A DNA stretch of 64,000 bases from Nocardia albiluteola (lineage in GTDB: Bacteria > Actinomycetota > Actinomycetes > Mycobacteriales > Mycobacteriaceae): positions 41,999 through 105,998 of the forward strand of contig NZ_JAHKNI010000023.1 in the NCBI RefSeq assembly GCF_018860155.1, read 5' to 3'. Of this stretch, positions 43,757 to 54,104 are shown piece by piece; the first letter of the stretch is position 1; each line of letters opens with the position of its first letter. The translations under genes and the position numbers were made by a program. The notes under the pieces were generated by a model. It saw only the letters and a list, made by a program, of their open reading frames with translations. It made no database searches and had not been told where the DNA came from.

Positions 43757-43966
43757 CCGCTCAAGCCTACCGACGGCGTCGCTGCCGGACAGAACCGGGC
43801 CATCGAAGCTCACCCGCGAACGAAGCCATGTTCCACACCGCGCCGACCACCCTCGCACCGAGTCGCCGTGGGCCTAGTAATTCCGGGCTGGAGGCGCGAA
43901 TTCCTACCCAGGTATGTCGACGACGCTCACATTGGCTGCTAGACGTAGTCCATGCAGACTTCGGGT

Positions 43967-44761
43967 ATGAAACTGAACGGTTCACGGGTGCTGGTCACCG
44001 GGGCCACCGGCGGCATCGGCGAGGCGATCGCCGCCGCGTGTGCCGCGGCGGGCGCGAGCGTGATCGTCTCGGGGCGGCGGGCCGAGGCCGTGGCGAAGGC
44101 GGCCGCGCAGGTCGGCGGGAAGGCGGTCGTCGCGGACCTCGCCGCGGACGGCGCGGTCCAGTCCCTGCTCGCCGAGGCGGGCGAGGTGGATGTCGTGATC
44201 GCCAATGCGGCCCTACCGGGCTCGGGCGATCTGTTCGACTACACCCCCGAACAGATCGATCGGGCGATCACGGTGAATCTGCGTGTGCCGATGTTGTTGA
44301 CGCGCTTGGCAGGTGAGCAGATGATCGCCCGCGGCCGGGGGCATCTGGTGTTCATCAACTCGCTGTCCGGCAAAACCGCCTCGGGCGGCGCCTCGATCTA
44401 CAACGCGACGAAGTTCGGCCTCCGCGGATTCACGCTGGCATTGCGCGAGGACCTGCACGACCGGGGCGTCGGAGTGTCCAGCATCTATCCGGGCTTCATC
44501 CGGGATGCGGGCATGTTCGCGAAGTCCGGCGCGAGCCTGCCGCGGGGCCTCGGGACCCGCACGCCCAAGGACGTCGCCGATGCGGTGGTGAAAGCGGTGG
44601 AAAACAACATCGCCGAACTCGATGTCGCGCCGGCACCCCTGCGGCTGGGCGCCGCCATCGGCCTGGCCCTGCCGAAACTTTCCGTCCGCCTCTCCCGCCG
44701 GATGGGCACGGAGATCATGGGCCAACTCGCCGAGGGCCACCGCGTCCGCGACATGCGGTAA
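43967..44761 (+). CDS. short-chain dehydrogenase/reductase
   Basis: 264 residues. The cofactor motif TGATGGIGEAIAAACAAAG is at about 11-30. The catalytic Ser-Tyr-Lys lie in FINSLSGKTASGGASIYNATK. Starts at 43952 and 43967 are both possible. It is divergent from the acyl-CoA synthetase gene. Substrate unknown. Confidence 0.9.
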   Translation: MKLNGSRVLVTGATGGIGEAIAAACAAAGASVIVSGRRAEAVAKAAAQVGGKAVVADLAADGAVQSLLAEAGEVDVVIANAALPGSGDLFDYTPEQIDRAITVNLRVPMLLTRLAGEQMIARGRGHLVFINSLSGKTASGGASIYNATKFGLRGFTLALREDLHDRGVGVSSIYPGFIRDAGMFAKSGASLPRGLGTRTPKDVADAVVKAVENNIAELDVAPAPLRLGAAIGLALPKLSVRLSRRMGTEIMGQLAEGHRVRDMR

Positions 44762-44805
44762 ACCGCGCGTCCGGCCACGATGGCGGCCGCGGCCAACGTA
44801 TGCAC

Positions 44806-45480
44806 TCATCCGCGGCCACGCTCGGGGCAGCGGGGACCGGATCGCATGAAGCGGGCGCCATCGCCGACCCGGTAGGCCGCCCGGGCGGAACCCGGGGCGC
44901 AGGCGCGGATCCCGGACAGGTCGACGTGCACCGGGTACGGGACCGCGGTGGTGAGGGTTTCGGCGTGAACGCCGGCCGGCGCCGGGTCGTACGCACCGGA
45001 CTCGTCGTCGAGCCAGTACTGGTAGACGATCGGGCGATCGTCCTGTCCGCGCTCGACGCGCCAGAAGTTGGCGATTCCCGCCGCGGCATAGAGCTGTGGT
45101 TTTCGGAACCACTCGTCGCTGTAGGAGATGGTCGACACGATCTCCACCACGAGGGCCACCGACTCGGCGGGCACATACTCCGGCGCGCAGCCGGCCGGTA
45201 CCCGTGACTCGTCGACGACCACGATATCCGGCCTGGCGACAGTGAATTCATCGGCCAGCAGGCGCCGATCGGCGAATACCGCATACGGCGCGCGGCGCGC
45301 CCGCTGCAGCCCGCCTGCCAACGTCTCACGAGTAACCCTGTGCCAGTACCCGATTCGCCCCCGCGCAACGATCCGCCCGGCGATCAACTCCCAGTCGAAC
45401 GGCAAATCCCGCCTACTGACCTGCTCATAGGTAAACCCTCCGCGAGCACCCCGCGCCCGCTCGACCGGCCTGGTACCCAT
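44806..45480 (-). CDS. Uma2 family endonuclease-like protein
   Basis: 224 residues from the ATG at 45480. The Uma2/DUF820 fold has the restriction-enzyme-like motif RPDIVVVDES and ALVVEIVSTISYSDEWFRKPQLYA. Family members resemble PD-(D/E)XK nucleases and are often in multiple copies; their function is not settled. The C-terminal 80 residues are basic and of no known fold. Confidence 0.85.
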   Translation of the reverse strand: MGTRPVERARGARGGFTYEQVSRRDLPFDWELIAGRIVARGRIGYWHRVTRETLAGGLQRARRAPYAVFADRRLLADEFTVARPDIVVVDESRVPAGCAPEYVPAESVALVVEIVSTISYSDEWFRKPQLYAAAGIANFWRVERGQDDRPIVYQYWLDDESGAYDPAPAGVHAETLTTAVPYPVHVDLSGIRACAPGSARAAYRVGDGARFMRSGPRCPERGRG

Positions 45481-45613
45481 CGACCCCACCTTCCCCACCG
45501 CGGAGGCATCCCCAACCCCCGATCCGCCCCCACGCTAGCCCTCCGCGGCCCGAAACCCCAGCTCATCCCGACATCCGCACCCCGGACATCCATAGCCATC
45601 GCCTGGCGAGGCT

Positions 45614-47104
45614 TCAGGACTGCTGAGCTTCCTTCTCGGCATGCTGCGCCTGAGCCAGCTGTTCGGGCGTGTACCGCAGCGAGATACCGATCATGCCGAC
45701 GACGATCGAAGCGAGGCCACATAGGAGTAGCACCAGCGTGTAACCGCTACTGAGGGCGGTGATTTCGTGGGGGGTCATATCGGCTGCCTTACCCGTTCGA
45801 CCGCCCATGGCCAGGGTGCGCGAGGCCGCGACGGGGCTCAGCAGCCCCACCGCGAGTGGAGTACCGAACGCGAAGATCATCTGGCCGATTGCCGACAGCG
45901 GCCCGACCTCGGACACCGGCACACCGACGAGAAGGCATTGTGGCGCAACGACGATAACGATGCCGACGCCGAATCCGGCCACCAGCAACAGGATCAGCAG
46001 CGTCGGAAAATAGTGCACCGAGCCGTCCAGGGTCGAACCGTACAGTCCGGCCGCCGCGAGCAGTACCGCCGCGGTGCCCAGCAGCCACCGCGGTTTGACC
46101 CGCTGCGCGGCCATGGAGGTGACGGCGCTTCCCGCCCCGGCGCCGAGGGTGAACGGAATGGACGCGAGGCCGGCCTCCAGCGGGCTGAACCCGACGACGT
46201 TCTGCAGGAACTGGGCCACGAAGTAGGTCATCGCGCCGAGCACACCCGAGCCGAGCAGCAGGGCGACAAAGGTCACCGCACGCTGGGGGTCGCGGAACAG
46301 GCCCAGCGGCAGCACCGGGTTCTCGGCAAATCGTTCCGCGGCGACGAACGCGGCCAGCAGCACGAACCCGGCGATCAGGGAGCCCACGATTGCCGGGCTG
46401 GTCCAGCCCATCTCGGGCCCCTCGGTCGCGCCGAAGACCAGGCTCGTGCATCCGAGCGTGCCCAGTACCGAGCCGCGCACGTCGAGCGGAATCCGATGAT
46501 GGTCGGTGTCGCGGAGCGCGAAGACGGCACCGAGCACGATGAGCACGCCGATCGGCACGTTGATCAGGAAGATGAACCGCCAGCTCAACTGGGTCAGCGC
46601 CCCGCCGATCACGAGACCACCGACCGACCCGACCGCGACCATCGACCCGAAGATGGCGATCGCCTGGGTTCGCGCCTTCCCGGGCGCATAGGTGCTGACG
46701 ACCAGCGCCATCGCCGTCGGTGCGGCCATGGCGGCGCCGGCGCCCTGAACGGCGCGCGCGGCAATGAGCATCGCCTCGTCCTGCGCCAGTCCGCAGAACA
46801 GCGAGGCCAGCGTGAACACGGAAACACCGATGATCAGCATTCGCTTGCGGCCGAACATGTCCCCGATCCGGCCGCCGAGCAGCATCAGCCCCGCGAAGGT
46901 CAGGCCGTACGCCGTGACCGTCCATGCGCTGCCGGAGCTCGACAGCCCCATCTGATGCGGATCCTGCAGCCGCGGTAACGCGAGGATCACGATGGTCCCG
47001 TCCAGCACCACCATCAGGTTCAAACCGCTGAGCACCAGGATCGGCAGCCCGAAGGCCCGCTGGGTCACCGGATATTCCATCGTCACAGCGGGATTATCGG
47101 GCAC
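45614..47104 (-). CDS. MFS transporter, DHA2 (EmrB/QacA) type
   Basis: 496 residues with 14 membrane helices. Motif A is GGRIGDMFGRKRMLIIG and motif C the WRFIFLINVPIGVL segment, typical of drug-proton antiporters. The start may be the GTG at 47104 or the ATG at 47080. It lies alone between a Uma2 gene and cysG. Substrate unknown; multidrug efflux likely. Confidence 0.92.
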   Translation of the reverse strand: MPDNPAVTMEYPVTQRAFGLPILVLSGLNLMVVLDGTIVILALPRLQDPHQMGLSSSGSAWTVTAYGLTFAGLMLLGGRIGDMFGRKRMLIIGVSVFTLASLFCGLAQDEAMLIAARAVQGAGAAMAAPTAMALVVSTYAPGKARTQAIAIFGSMVAVGSVGGLVIGGALTQLSWRFIFLINVPIGVLIVLGAVFALRDTDHHRIPLDVRGSVLGTLGCTSLVFGATEGPEMGWTSPAIVGSLIAGFVLLAAFVAAERFAENPVLPLGLFRDPQRAVTFVALLLGSGVLGAMTYFVAQFLQNVVGFSPLEAGLASIPFTLGAGAGSAVTSMAAQRVKPRWLLGTAAVLLAAAGLYGSTLDGSVHYFPTLLILLLVAGFGVGIVIVVAPQCLLVGVPVSEVGPLSAIGQMIFAFGTPLAVGLLSPVAASRTLAMGGRTGKAADMTPHEITALSSGYTLVLLLCGLASIVVGMIGISLRYTPEQLAQAQHAEKEAQQS

Positions 47105-47239
47105 AGTGTGCCACTGTAACCGATACCTTCCGTACCAAGAATGCGCCCGCTCCCGGCCATGCTGTCCATTCTCCTCGGCTGCGCACCGCGTTCGATCCGC
47201 ATCGCGCCCTGTTGCACTCCGGCCTCGACCTCGGCCGAA

Positions 47240-48505
47240 TCACTGCCCGGACGCGGATTCGACAGGAGCGGGGGCGCCGGTGGCGAAACCGGCCGTGGGC
47301 CCGATCACAATGATCGCCGGTGGACGAATGCCCTCACCGCGCACGCGCTCGGCGACCGTCGCGAGGTCGGCGCGCAGCACGCGCTGGGTGCGCAGGCTGC
47401 CCTCCTGTACGACGGTGACGGGGGTGTCGGCGGGACGGCCGCCCTCGAGCAGGGCGGCGGCGAACTTGTCGATTCGCTCGACCGCCATGAGCAGCACCAG
47501 CGTGCCGCGCAGGCGAGCCAGCGCGGGCCAATCCACCAGGGAGTCCGGATGATCGGGTGCGATATGGCCGCTGACCACGACGAATTCATGGGTCACGCCG
47601 CGATGCGTGACCGGAATCCCGGCCAGCGCGGGCACCGAGATGGCGCTGGTCACGCCGGGCACCACCGTGACCGGAACACCCGCGGCCACGCACGCCTCGA
47701 GTTCCTCGTAGCCGCGGCCGAAGACATAGGGGTCACCGCCCTTGAGCCGGACCACGAACTTGCCCGCCTTCGCGCCCTCGATCAGCGCGGTATTGATGGC
47801 CTCCTGCGCCATCGCGCGGCCGTACGGAATCTTCGCGGCGTCGACGACCTCCACCTCGGGCGAGAGCTCGGCGAGCAGCTCGGGCGGCGCGAGACGATCG
47901 GCGACAACGAGATTCGCGCGCGCCAGCAACCGCCGCCCGCGCACGGTGATCAGATCCGGATCACCGGGCCCGCCGCCGACGAGCGCCACGCCGGGCGCGG
48001 CGGGTTCGGAATCGCCGGTGACCATCCCCGACTGCAGCGCCTCGAGCAGAGCGTTGCGCACGGCGGCCGAGCGGCGGTGCCGTCCCCCGGCGAGCACCCC
48101 GAGGGTCATGCCGCCGTAGCGCGCGGTCGCCGGGGTGACGGCGGTGCCGCGCCGGGCGTTGTCCGCGCGCACGCAGAAGATGCGGCGAGTTTCGGCCTCG
48201 GCCACCACGGCGGCGTTGGTGTCCGGCTCGTCGGTGCACGCGATCGCGTACCAGGCACCGTCGAGGTCGCCGCCGACATACTCGCGCAGCTCGACGGCGA
48301 TCTGCCCGGATGCCGCCATTGCCTCGACGGCCGGGGTCACGGTGCGGCTGATCACGCGCACGTCGGCACCCGAGGCGATGAGCAGGCCGAGCCGGCGCTG
48401 TGCGACCGTGCCCCCGCCGACGACCACGACTCGGCGATGGGCCAGATCGAGCCCGACCAGATAGTTCGGGTCACCTGTTTGCTGATCGTCCTGCGTGTTC
48501 GGCAC
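47240..48505 (-). CDS. cysG: siroheme synthase CysG (precorrin-2 dehydrogenase/uroporphyrinogen methyltransferase)
   Basis: 421 residues from a GTG at 48505. Residues 1-160 are the NAD-dependent precorrin-2 dehydrogenase/ferrochelatase (RRVVVVGGGTVAQRRLGLLI). The C-terminal 250 residues are the SAM-dependent uroporphyrinogen III methyltransferase (VALVGGGPGDPDLITVRGRR, FVVRLKGGDPYVFGRGYEEL, VPGVTSAISVPALAGIPVTH). It is the equivalent of Rv2847c. Makes siroheme for sulfite and nitrite reductases and precorrin-2 for vitamin B12. Confidence 0.96.
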   Translation of the reverse strand: MPNTQDDQQTGDPNYLVGLDLAHRRVVVVGGGTVAQRRLGLLIASGADVRVISRTVTPAVEAMAASGQIAVELREYVGGDLDGAWYAIACTDEPDTNAAVVAEAETRRIFCVRADNARRGTAVTPATARYGGMTLGVLAGGRHRRSAAVRNALLEALQSGMVTGDSEPAAPGVALVGGGPGDPDLITVRGRRLLARANLVVADRLAPPELLAELSPEVEVVDAAKIPYGRAMAQEAINTALIEGAKAGKFVVRLKGGDPYVFGRGYEELEACVAAGVPVTVVPGVTSAISVPALAGIPVTHRGVTHEFVVVSGHIAPDHPDSLVDWPALARLRGTLVLLMAVERIDKFAAALLEGGRPADTPVTVVQEGSLRTQRVLRADLATVAERVRGEGIRPPAIIVIGPTAGFATGAPAPVESASGQ

Positions 48506-48554
48506 AATTTTCGAGCCTACGGGCTGCGCAGGCCCGATCCGCAACCGCCCGGAC

Positions 48555-48962
48555 TCAGAGCTGCCCGCGGACCTTGTCGGGGGTGATCCGCACGATCACC
48601 CGGTCGGCGTCGTTCACCGAGTTCGGGTTGAACTCGAGATACGGCTTGCCGGTGTACTTCAGCGACAGGCGATCCGGCAGTTCCTTGTCCGGATCCGGCG
48701 TGATCGTCACGGTGCCACGGATCTCCGCGTAGGTGAACGGGCTCTCGGGCGGCACGATCATCACCGTGACGCGCGGATCGCGCGCGATGTCGCGGTACTG
48801 CTGGCGGCCGACGGTGGTGGAGTACACCAGCTCGTCCCCGTCGCGTTCGATCCAGATCACGGTGAGATGCGGCTGCCCGTCGCGGCTCAGCGTGGCGAGT
48901 GTCGCGTACACCGGGGTGTTGTCGATGTGCTTCTTCAGGCCATCGGAGAATTCCACTGTCAT
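48555..48962 (-). CDS. PPOX-class flavin/F420-dependent protein
   Basis: 135 residues from the ATG at 48962. A split-barrel FMN/F420-binding fold (YATLATLSRDGQPHLTVIWI, QQYRDIARDPRVTVMIVPPE). In actinobacteria these are often F420H2-dependent reductases, for example biliverdin reductase-like. The substrate is unknown. Confidence 0.9.
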   Translation of the reverse strand: MTVEFSDGLKKHIDNTPVYATLATLSRDGQPHLTVIWIERDGDELVYSTTVGRQQYRDIARDPRVTVMIVPPESPFTYAEIRGTVTITPDPDKELPDRLSLKYTGKPYLEFNPNSVNDADRVIVRITPDKVRGQL

Positions 48963-49049
48963 ATCGGATGCGAACCTGGCCCGCCACCCCGGCATTCCCG
49001 AAATTCGAACCCGCGCGGGATATTCCGGCTCGTCACCTAAGCTGCGGGC

Positions 49050-50009
49050 ATGCGAACGTACGCGGTACGACTCGTGACGGTGCTCACCGCCCTGATGTAC
49101 GCGCTGGTACCCGCCGCCGCAGCCCACGCCGACACTCCCTATCACCCTGCGGGCGCCATCGAGGCGAAATTCTTCCAGCCCGGGCCGTTCGCGGTGAGCT
49201 CGCGGTTCGGTTTCGGCTGCTGCGACAGCACCGGCGCGAAGTACGACATCTGGTACCCGGCCGATCTCGGCACGGCTCGCCATCCCATCATCACCTGGGG
49301 CAACGGGACGGTCGCGGTACCGCGCCAGTACGACTACCTGCTTGCGCACCTAGCGTCCTGGGGCTTCGTGGTGATCGCGACCGAGAATCAGAGCACCGGG
49401 TCGGGCGTCGACATCGCCAGGGCCGCACGGTATCTCATCGATCGCGCGGCCGACCCGGCCAGCATCTTCCACAACCGGCTGGACCCCGACGCGGTCGGCG
49501 CGATGGGACATTCCCAGGGCGCAACCGGTGTACTGAACGCGATGGCTCTGTCCGGCGGCCTGATCAAGACGGCGATTCCGATCGAATTGCCCATGCAGGC
49601 ACTGTGTTTCGCCGGATCGTGTGCCGACCCGGCGAAACTCCGCTCCGGATCTGTCTTCTTCGTCAACGGATCGGGCGACGGATTCATCTCGCCCTCGACG
49701 CCGTGGCTGCCGCTGCCCGGGCTGCAATCGAACCGTCAGTACTACGACGCGACCTCCCGCACGGTAACCAAGAGCTGGGGCACGCTGATCGGCCCCAACC
49801 ACAACGATGTTCAGGGCCGGACCGACTGTTCGGGCGCCTCATCCGGATGCACGACGGGCGTCTACGGCTATCTCGGCTACCCCACCGCCTGGATGATGGG
49901 ACAGCTGTGGGGCGACATGGCGGCGTGCGCGGCATTCACCCCGGGCTCGGGCGAGTTCTTCCGGCCGAACCTGAACTGGACCAACCAGATCGGCACGGTC
50001 GCGCGCTGA
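49050..50009 (+). CDS. secreted alpha/beta hydrolase (lipase/esterase-like)
   Basis: 319 residues. Signal peptide at 1-28 (VTVLTALMYALVPAAAAHAD). The nucleophile elbow is MGHSQGATG (Ser about 154) and the likely acid in NGSGDGF, with His in IGPNHND. Six cysteines suggest disulfides. It resembles the secreted polyester/lipid hydrolases of actinobacteria. It is convergent with the DoxX-like gene, with no gap between stops. Confidence 0.88.
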   Translation: MRTYAVRLVTVLTALMYALVPAAAAHADTPYHPAGAIEAKFFQPGPFAVSSRFGFGCCDSTGAKYDIWYPADLGTARHPIITWGNGTVAVPRQYDYLLAHLASWGFVVIATENQSTGSGVDIARAARYLIDRAADPASIFHNRLDPDAVGAMGHSQGATGVLNAMALSGGLIKTAIPIELPMQALCFAGSCADPAKLRSGSVFFVNGSGDGFISPSTPWLPLPGLQSNRQYYDATSRTVTKSWGTLIGPNHNDVQGRTDCSGASSGCTTGVYGYLGYPTAWMMGQLWGDMAACAAFTPGSGEFFRPNLNWTNQIGTVAR

Positions 50010-51392
50010 CTACCGTTCCTGCGGAGCGTTCTGCACCCAGTGAAATCCACCGTGTCGCACGGGAAACGCGTCGGCATCGAACCGCTGCAGCGCGATGGTC
50101 ACCGCATGCCCGCCCACCTCGCCGGTCAGCGCCGCGCGGTCCGGCGCGGGCTGGGAGAAGGTCAGCGCCCCCAGCGGCTCGGGCCGCTCGGCGATCGTCG
50201 CCAGGACGATCCGCCGGCTGCCCGGAGCGACGGTCGCCCGCACGTACTCGATCGTGTCGTCCATACGCTGATAGGCCACGACACCCGGATACTCGAACAC
50301 CATTCGGCGCCAGCGGGTCTGGTCGGTGACCAGCGGCGGCACGACCTGCCCGTCACGGGTGAACTCCGACACCGTCCAGATGCCGTACAGCGGCGGCTTG
50401 ATGTGATCGGGGCCGATCTCCTGATAACCCCGCAGGCCGACGTGCACCAGCCCGGCCCCCACCCACACGCCGATGATCACCTGCACCAGCGCGGCGATGC
50501 GCCGCGCCCGGACCCCGCGGAAGGGGTATGGAGCCCTCGAGGGCCCCGCCGCGCGTCCCAGTAACACCGAGGCCAGCCGGCGCACCTCGGGCGCCAGCAG
50601 CAGCAGGCTCAGCAGCATCAGGTGAAACGACAGAATCTTGACCGGCACGTCGAAGGTCATGTTCAGCACGAAGACCTGCGCCATGTCCACCAGCGCCAGC
50701 ATCGCCCCGAGCAGGGCGGTGCGGGGAATGAACAGCAGCACACCGGCGGCCATCTCGGCGGCGCCGAGCAGCATCTCGTACGGCGGAGAGGAGCCGACCT
50801 GATTCCACAGCACCCCGATCGGGGTGAGATCTCCGTACGGTGTGAGCAGGGTGGTCAGCGCGGGCCTGGGCATCTGGGTCGGAATCAGCTTCGCGAAACC
50901 GTAGGACAGCATCTGCCCGGCCAGCAGCAGCCGGACGACCAGCAGAAACCAGCCCGCCAGGCGCCGGTAGGAGGTGCGGCGGCGATCCAGGAGCGTCCAC
51001 ACAGCCGTGGCAACCAGCGCGATCACGAGCAGGCAGCACAGCTGCACCCAGAAGATGGCCTGATCGCCGCTGCCGCTGAAATATGCCCGCGCGCCGACGC
51101 CGAAGACCACGCGCCCCACCCACCCGAGCGCGGGTTCGAACAGCCGCTGCATCCACATGCCCGACCGGGGCGACAGTGAGCCGAGGAACCATCCCGCACC
51201 CATCAGCGTGATCTGCGAGATCGTCAGGCAGAACAGCCCGAAATAGACGAAGCAGAAGCGGAACGCTATACGAGTGAGCGGATTCCACCCCGCCTCCGGC
51301 CCATCTGTGTCCACGCGTACCCCCACCCCACCGCCCCCGTCGGCACTCTCCTGCGCCCCGGGCCGATTCTCCTCCGCCGTAGTTGTTGTCAT
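50010..51392 (-). CDS. DoxX-like multi-pass membrane protein
   Basis: 460 residues with about seven membrane helices after a hydrophilic N-terminus. Segments LLLAGQMLSYGFAKLIPTQM and MLLGAAEMAAGVLLFIPRTA are typical of DoxX/HTTM-like proteins. The last 120 residues lie outside the membrane (YGIWTVSEFTRDGQVVPPLV). Role unknown; DoxX proteins affect membrane redox balance. Confidence 0.8.
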   Translation of the reverse strand: MTTTTAEENRPGAQESADGGGGVGVRVDTDGPEAGWNPLTRIAFRFCFVYFGLFCLTISQITLMGAGWFLGSLSPRSGMWMQRLFEPALGWVGRVVFGVGARAYFSGSGDQAIFWVQLCCLLVIALVATAVWTLLDRRRTSYRRLAGWFLLVVRLLLAGQMLSYGFAKLIPTQMPRPALTTLLTPYGDLTPIGVLWNQVGSSPPYEMLLGAAEMAAGVLLFIPRTALLGAMLALVDMAQVFVLNMTFDVPVKILSFHLMLLSLLLLAPEVRRLASVLLGRAAGPSRAPYPFRGVRARRIAALVQVIIGVWVGAGLVHVGLRGYQEIGPDHIKPPLYGIWTVSEFTRDGQVVPPLVTDQTRWRRMVFEYPGVVAYQRMDDTIEYVRATVAPGSRRIVLATIAERPEPLGALTFSQPAPDRAALTGEVGGHAVTIALQRFDADAFPVRHGGFHWVQNAPQER

Positions 51393-51707
51393 GTGCACCC
51401 CCTATCCGATGAAGCCGCTGACGATTTCACAAGACCGCACCGCCCCGGCCATCCGGACGATGCCATCCTTGATACACCACGCCACCGACATCACCGCCGC
51501 ATATCCGCACGAACCGCGCCGACGCCTCGATCCCCGGGGCAATCGCGGATCCCGGTGAGCGGAACTGCGCGAAATCGGCACCGGATTCACCACCGGCCAT
51601 GACTAGAACGCGTTACATTCCCTCCATCGCACCCTCCGGTCACGACGGCGCCGCACCCGTCGGCGACCGGTGGCACGCAGGCACTTCTCACGCTCAGGAG
51701 GTCCCAC

Positions 51708-52850
51708 ATGGCGACCGAATCCGATCATGATCCCGAACAGGCCTGGCACCTGACCGTCAGCACCCGCGACCTGAACGAAACCGCCGCCCGCCTGGCGAGC
51801 TGGCTGGGCACGAAGGTGGACTGCGCGGGGACGGCGAAGGTCACCGGCCTGACCCGCCCGCAGGCCGGGGGCATGTCGTCCACGACGATATTGTTCGATG
51901 CGAGCTGGGAGGCCGGCGGCGAGCCCGGCGGCGGATCGTTCGTCGCCCGGATGGCGCCGGAGCCGCAGTCGTTTCCGGCATTCGAAACCTACGACCTGAC
52001 ACGGCAATTCACCATTATGCAGACGGTCGCCGCGCAGGCCGATGTGCCCATACCGGGACTCTGCTGGCTCGAGGAGGACGAATCCGTCCTGGGCGCACCA
52101 TTTTTCGTGATGCGCCGGGTGGACGGCAGGATTCCGGAGGACAACCCGCCGTACGTCTTCGTCGGGTGGCTGCACGATGCCACCCCACAGGAGCGAATGC
52201 AACTGACCCACAACACCATCGAGATCATCGCCAAGATCCACGACATCGCCGAGCCGGTCGCGAAGTTCCCGATGCTGACCACGCCCGGCGCCGAGTCGGC
52301 GCTGCGCGCGCACGTGGACGCCGCCCGTGCCTGGTACCACTGGGCCCTGGCCGACGACGGCTATCCGATTCCATTGCTGGAGCGGGCCTTCGAGTGGCTC
52401 GAGCAGCACTGGCCCGAGGATCCCGGTCCCGACGTGCTCAGCTGGGGTGATTCGCGCCCGGGCAACATCATCTACCGCGAGTTCGATCCGATCGCGGTGC
52501 TGGACTGGGAGATGGCGGCGCTGGGACCGCGCGAGCTCGACGTCGCGTGGGTCATCTTCATCCACCGCTTCTTCCAGGACATCGCCACCCGATTCGGCCA
52601 GCCGGGCCTGCCGGACTACCTGCGCCGCGCGGACGTGGTCGAACACTACGAGGCGATCACCGGATACCGCCTGCGGGACCTGGACTTCTACCTCGTCTAC
52701 GCCGCACTGCGGCACGGGGTGATCATGGCCCGGGTCAAGCGCCGGATGATCCACTTCGGCGAGGACACCGACACCCCGGACCGCGACGACTACGTCATGC
52801 ACCGCACCTGTCTCGAGCAGTTGCTCGACGGCACCTACGACTGGGAGTGA
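51708..52850 (+). CDS. phosphotransferase family (APH-like) protein
   Basis: 380 residues with a kinase-like fold. The catalytic loop is VLSWGDSRPGNIIYREFDPI, followed by the metal-binding VLDWEMAALG. The family phosphorylates small-molecule hydroxyls; members with this architecture are found near fatty-acid and steroid genes. It is followed 6 bases later by a DUF7064-type gene, suggesting the two work together. Confidence 0.88.
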   Translation: MATESDHDPEQAWHLTVSTRDLNETAARLASWLGTKVDCAGTAKVTGLTRPQAGGMSSTTILFDASWEAGGEPGGGSFVARMAPEPQSFPAFETYDLTRQFTIMQTVAAQADVPIPGLCWLEEDESVLGAPFFVMRRVDGRIPEDNPPYVFVGWLHDATPQERMQLTHNTIEIIAKIHDIAEPVAKFPMLTTPGAESALRAHVDAARAWYHWALADDGYPIPLLERAFEWLEQHWPEDPGPDVLSWGDSRPGNIIYREFDPIAVLDWEMAALGPRELDVAWVIFIHRFFQDIATRFGQPGLPDYLRRADVVEHYEAITGYRLRDLDFYLVYAALRHGVIMARVKRRMIHFGEDTDTPDRDDYVMHRTCLEQLLDGTYDWE

Positions 52851-52856
52851 GAGATC

Positions 52857-53975
52857 GTGCCCGAATCCACCGGCCCCGTACCCGTTCCGCTCGACGAGTA
52901 CCCGATCCACCAGACCCCGCTGTCGCTGGCCCGCGTCGCCAGCAGCGACCGGAACTTCTACGACCGCAGCTATTTCAACGCCCACGACCGGACAGGAGGC
53001 ACCTTCCTGGTGACGGGCATGGGCGTCTATCCGAATCTCGGCGTCACCGACGCCTATGCCTGTGTTCGCCGCGGCAATATCCAACGCGCCGTGCGCTTTT
53101 CGACCGAACTGGGCGATCGCGCGCTGGAGCAGCGGGTCGGCGGCTACCGGGTCGAGGTGATCGAACCGCTGCGCCGCCTGCGAATCATCTGCGAGCACGA
53201 CGATCTCGGCTTCGATCTGACCTGGACCGGTTCGTCCCCCGCCGTGATGGAGCAGCCGCATCTGATCCTGGCGCACAATCGCCCGATCATCGACGCCTCC
53301 CGCTTCGCCCAGCTGGGTTCGTGGGAGGGCACCCTCAGTGTCGAGGGCGTCGACCTCGCCGTGGACCCGCAGGTCTGGATGGGCAGCCGGGACCGCTCCT
53401 GGGGCATCCGGCCGGTCGGCGAGACCGAACCGGCGGGCCGCGCGGCCGCGCAGGGAGCGGGCGGATTCTGGTGGCTGTACGTGCCGCTGCGGTTCGACGA
53501 CTTCTCGATCATCGTGATCGTGCAGGAGAATCCGGACGGCTTTCGGACACTCAACGACGCCACCCGCATCTGGGCCGACGGACGGGTGGAGCAGCTCGGC
53601 TGGCCCCGGGTGCACATCGAATACCGGTCGGGCACCAGGATTCCCGTCGCGGCGCGGCTGGAAATGACCGCGCCGGACGGCAAACCGGTCGAGGTGGAGG
53701 TGAGTCCGCAGACCTTCGTACCGCTGCACGTCGGCTGCGGCTACGGCGGCGATCCCGACTGGCAGCACGGCACCTGGAAAGGAACCGATTGGTCTTCTTC
53801 GGTGCGCTACGACCTCACCGACCCCGCTGTCGCGGGGCGCATTCCCTGGGGCGTCATCGACCACGTCGCGCAGGCCCGCTGCGACGACGCCGAGGGCTGG
53901 GGCCTGTTCGAGCACGCCAGCCTGGGCCGCCACGATCCGACCGGATTCGCCGACTGGACCTCGGTCGCACCCTGA
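52857..53975 (+). CDS. DUF7064/AttH-like protein
   Basis: 372 residues, cotranscribed with the phosphotransferase. Beta-rich sequence (VTGMGVYPNLGVTDAYACVR, DPQVWMGSRDRSWGIRPVG, FWWLYVPLRFDDFSIIVIVQ) resembles tandem lipocalin-like AttH/CrtC domains. The function is unknown; the constant pairing with a phosphotransferase gene points to a common substrate, probably hydrophobic. Confidence 0.8.
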   Translation: MPESTGPVPVPLDEYPIHQTPLSLARVASSDRNFYDRSYFNAHDRTGGTFLVTGMGVYPNLGVTDAYACVRRGNIQRAVRFSTELGDRALEQRVGGYRVEVIEPLRRLRIICEHDDLGFDLTWTGSSPAVMEQPHLILAHNRPIIDASRFAQLGSWEGTLSVEGVDLAVDPQVWMGSRDRSWGIRPVGETEPAGRAAAQGAGGFWWLYVPLRFDDFSIIVIVQENPDGFRTLNDATRIWADGRVEQLGWPRVHIEYRSGTRIPVAARLEMTAPDGKPVEVEVSPQTFVPLHVGCGYGGDPDWQHGTWKGTDWSSSVRYDLTDPAVAGRIPWGVIDHVAQARCDDAEGWGLFEHASLGRHDPTGFADWTSVAP

Positions 53976-54104
53976 GCGCGCGCACCCGCCGCCACCGCGT
54001 CCCGCCGCGCCTGCGCCGATGTGACCCGGCTCTCGGGTAGCCTGCCAGCGATTACAAGCCCGGACCGCTCGCGTCCGGGACGGCACAGCGAAAGGCGAAG
54101 CACC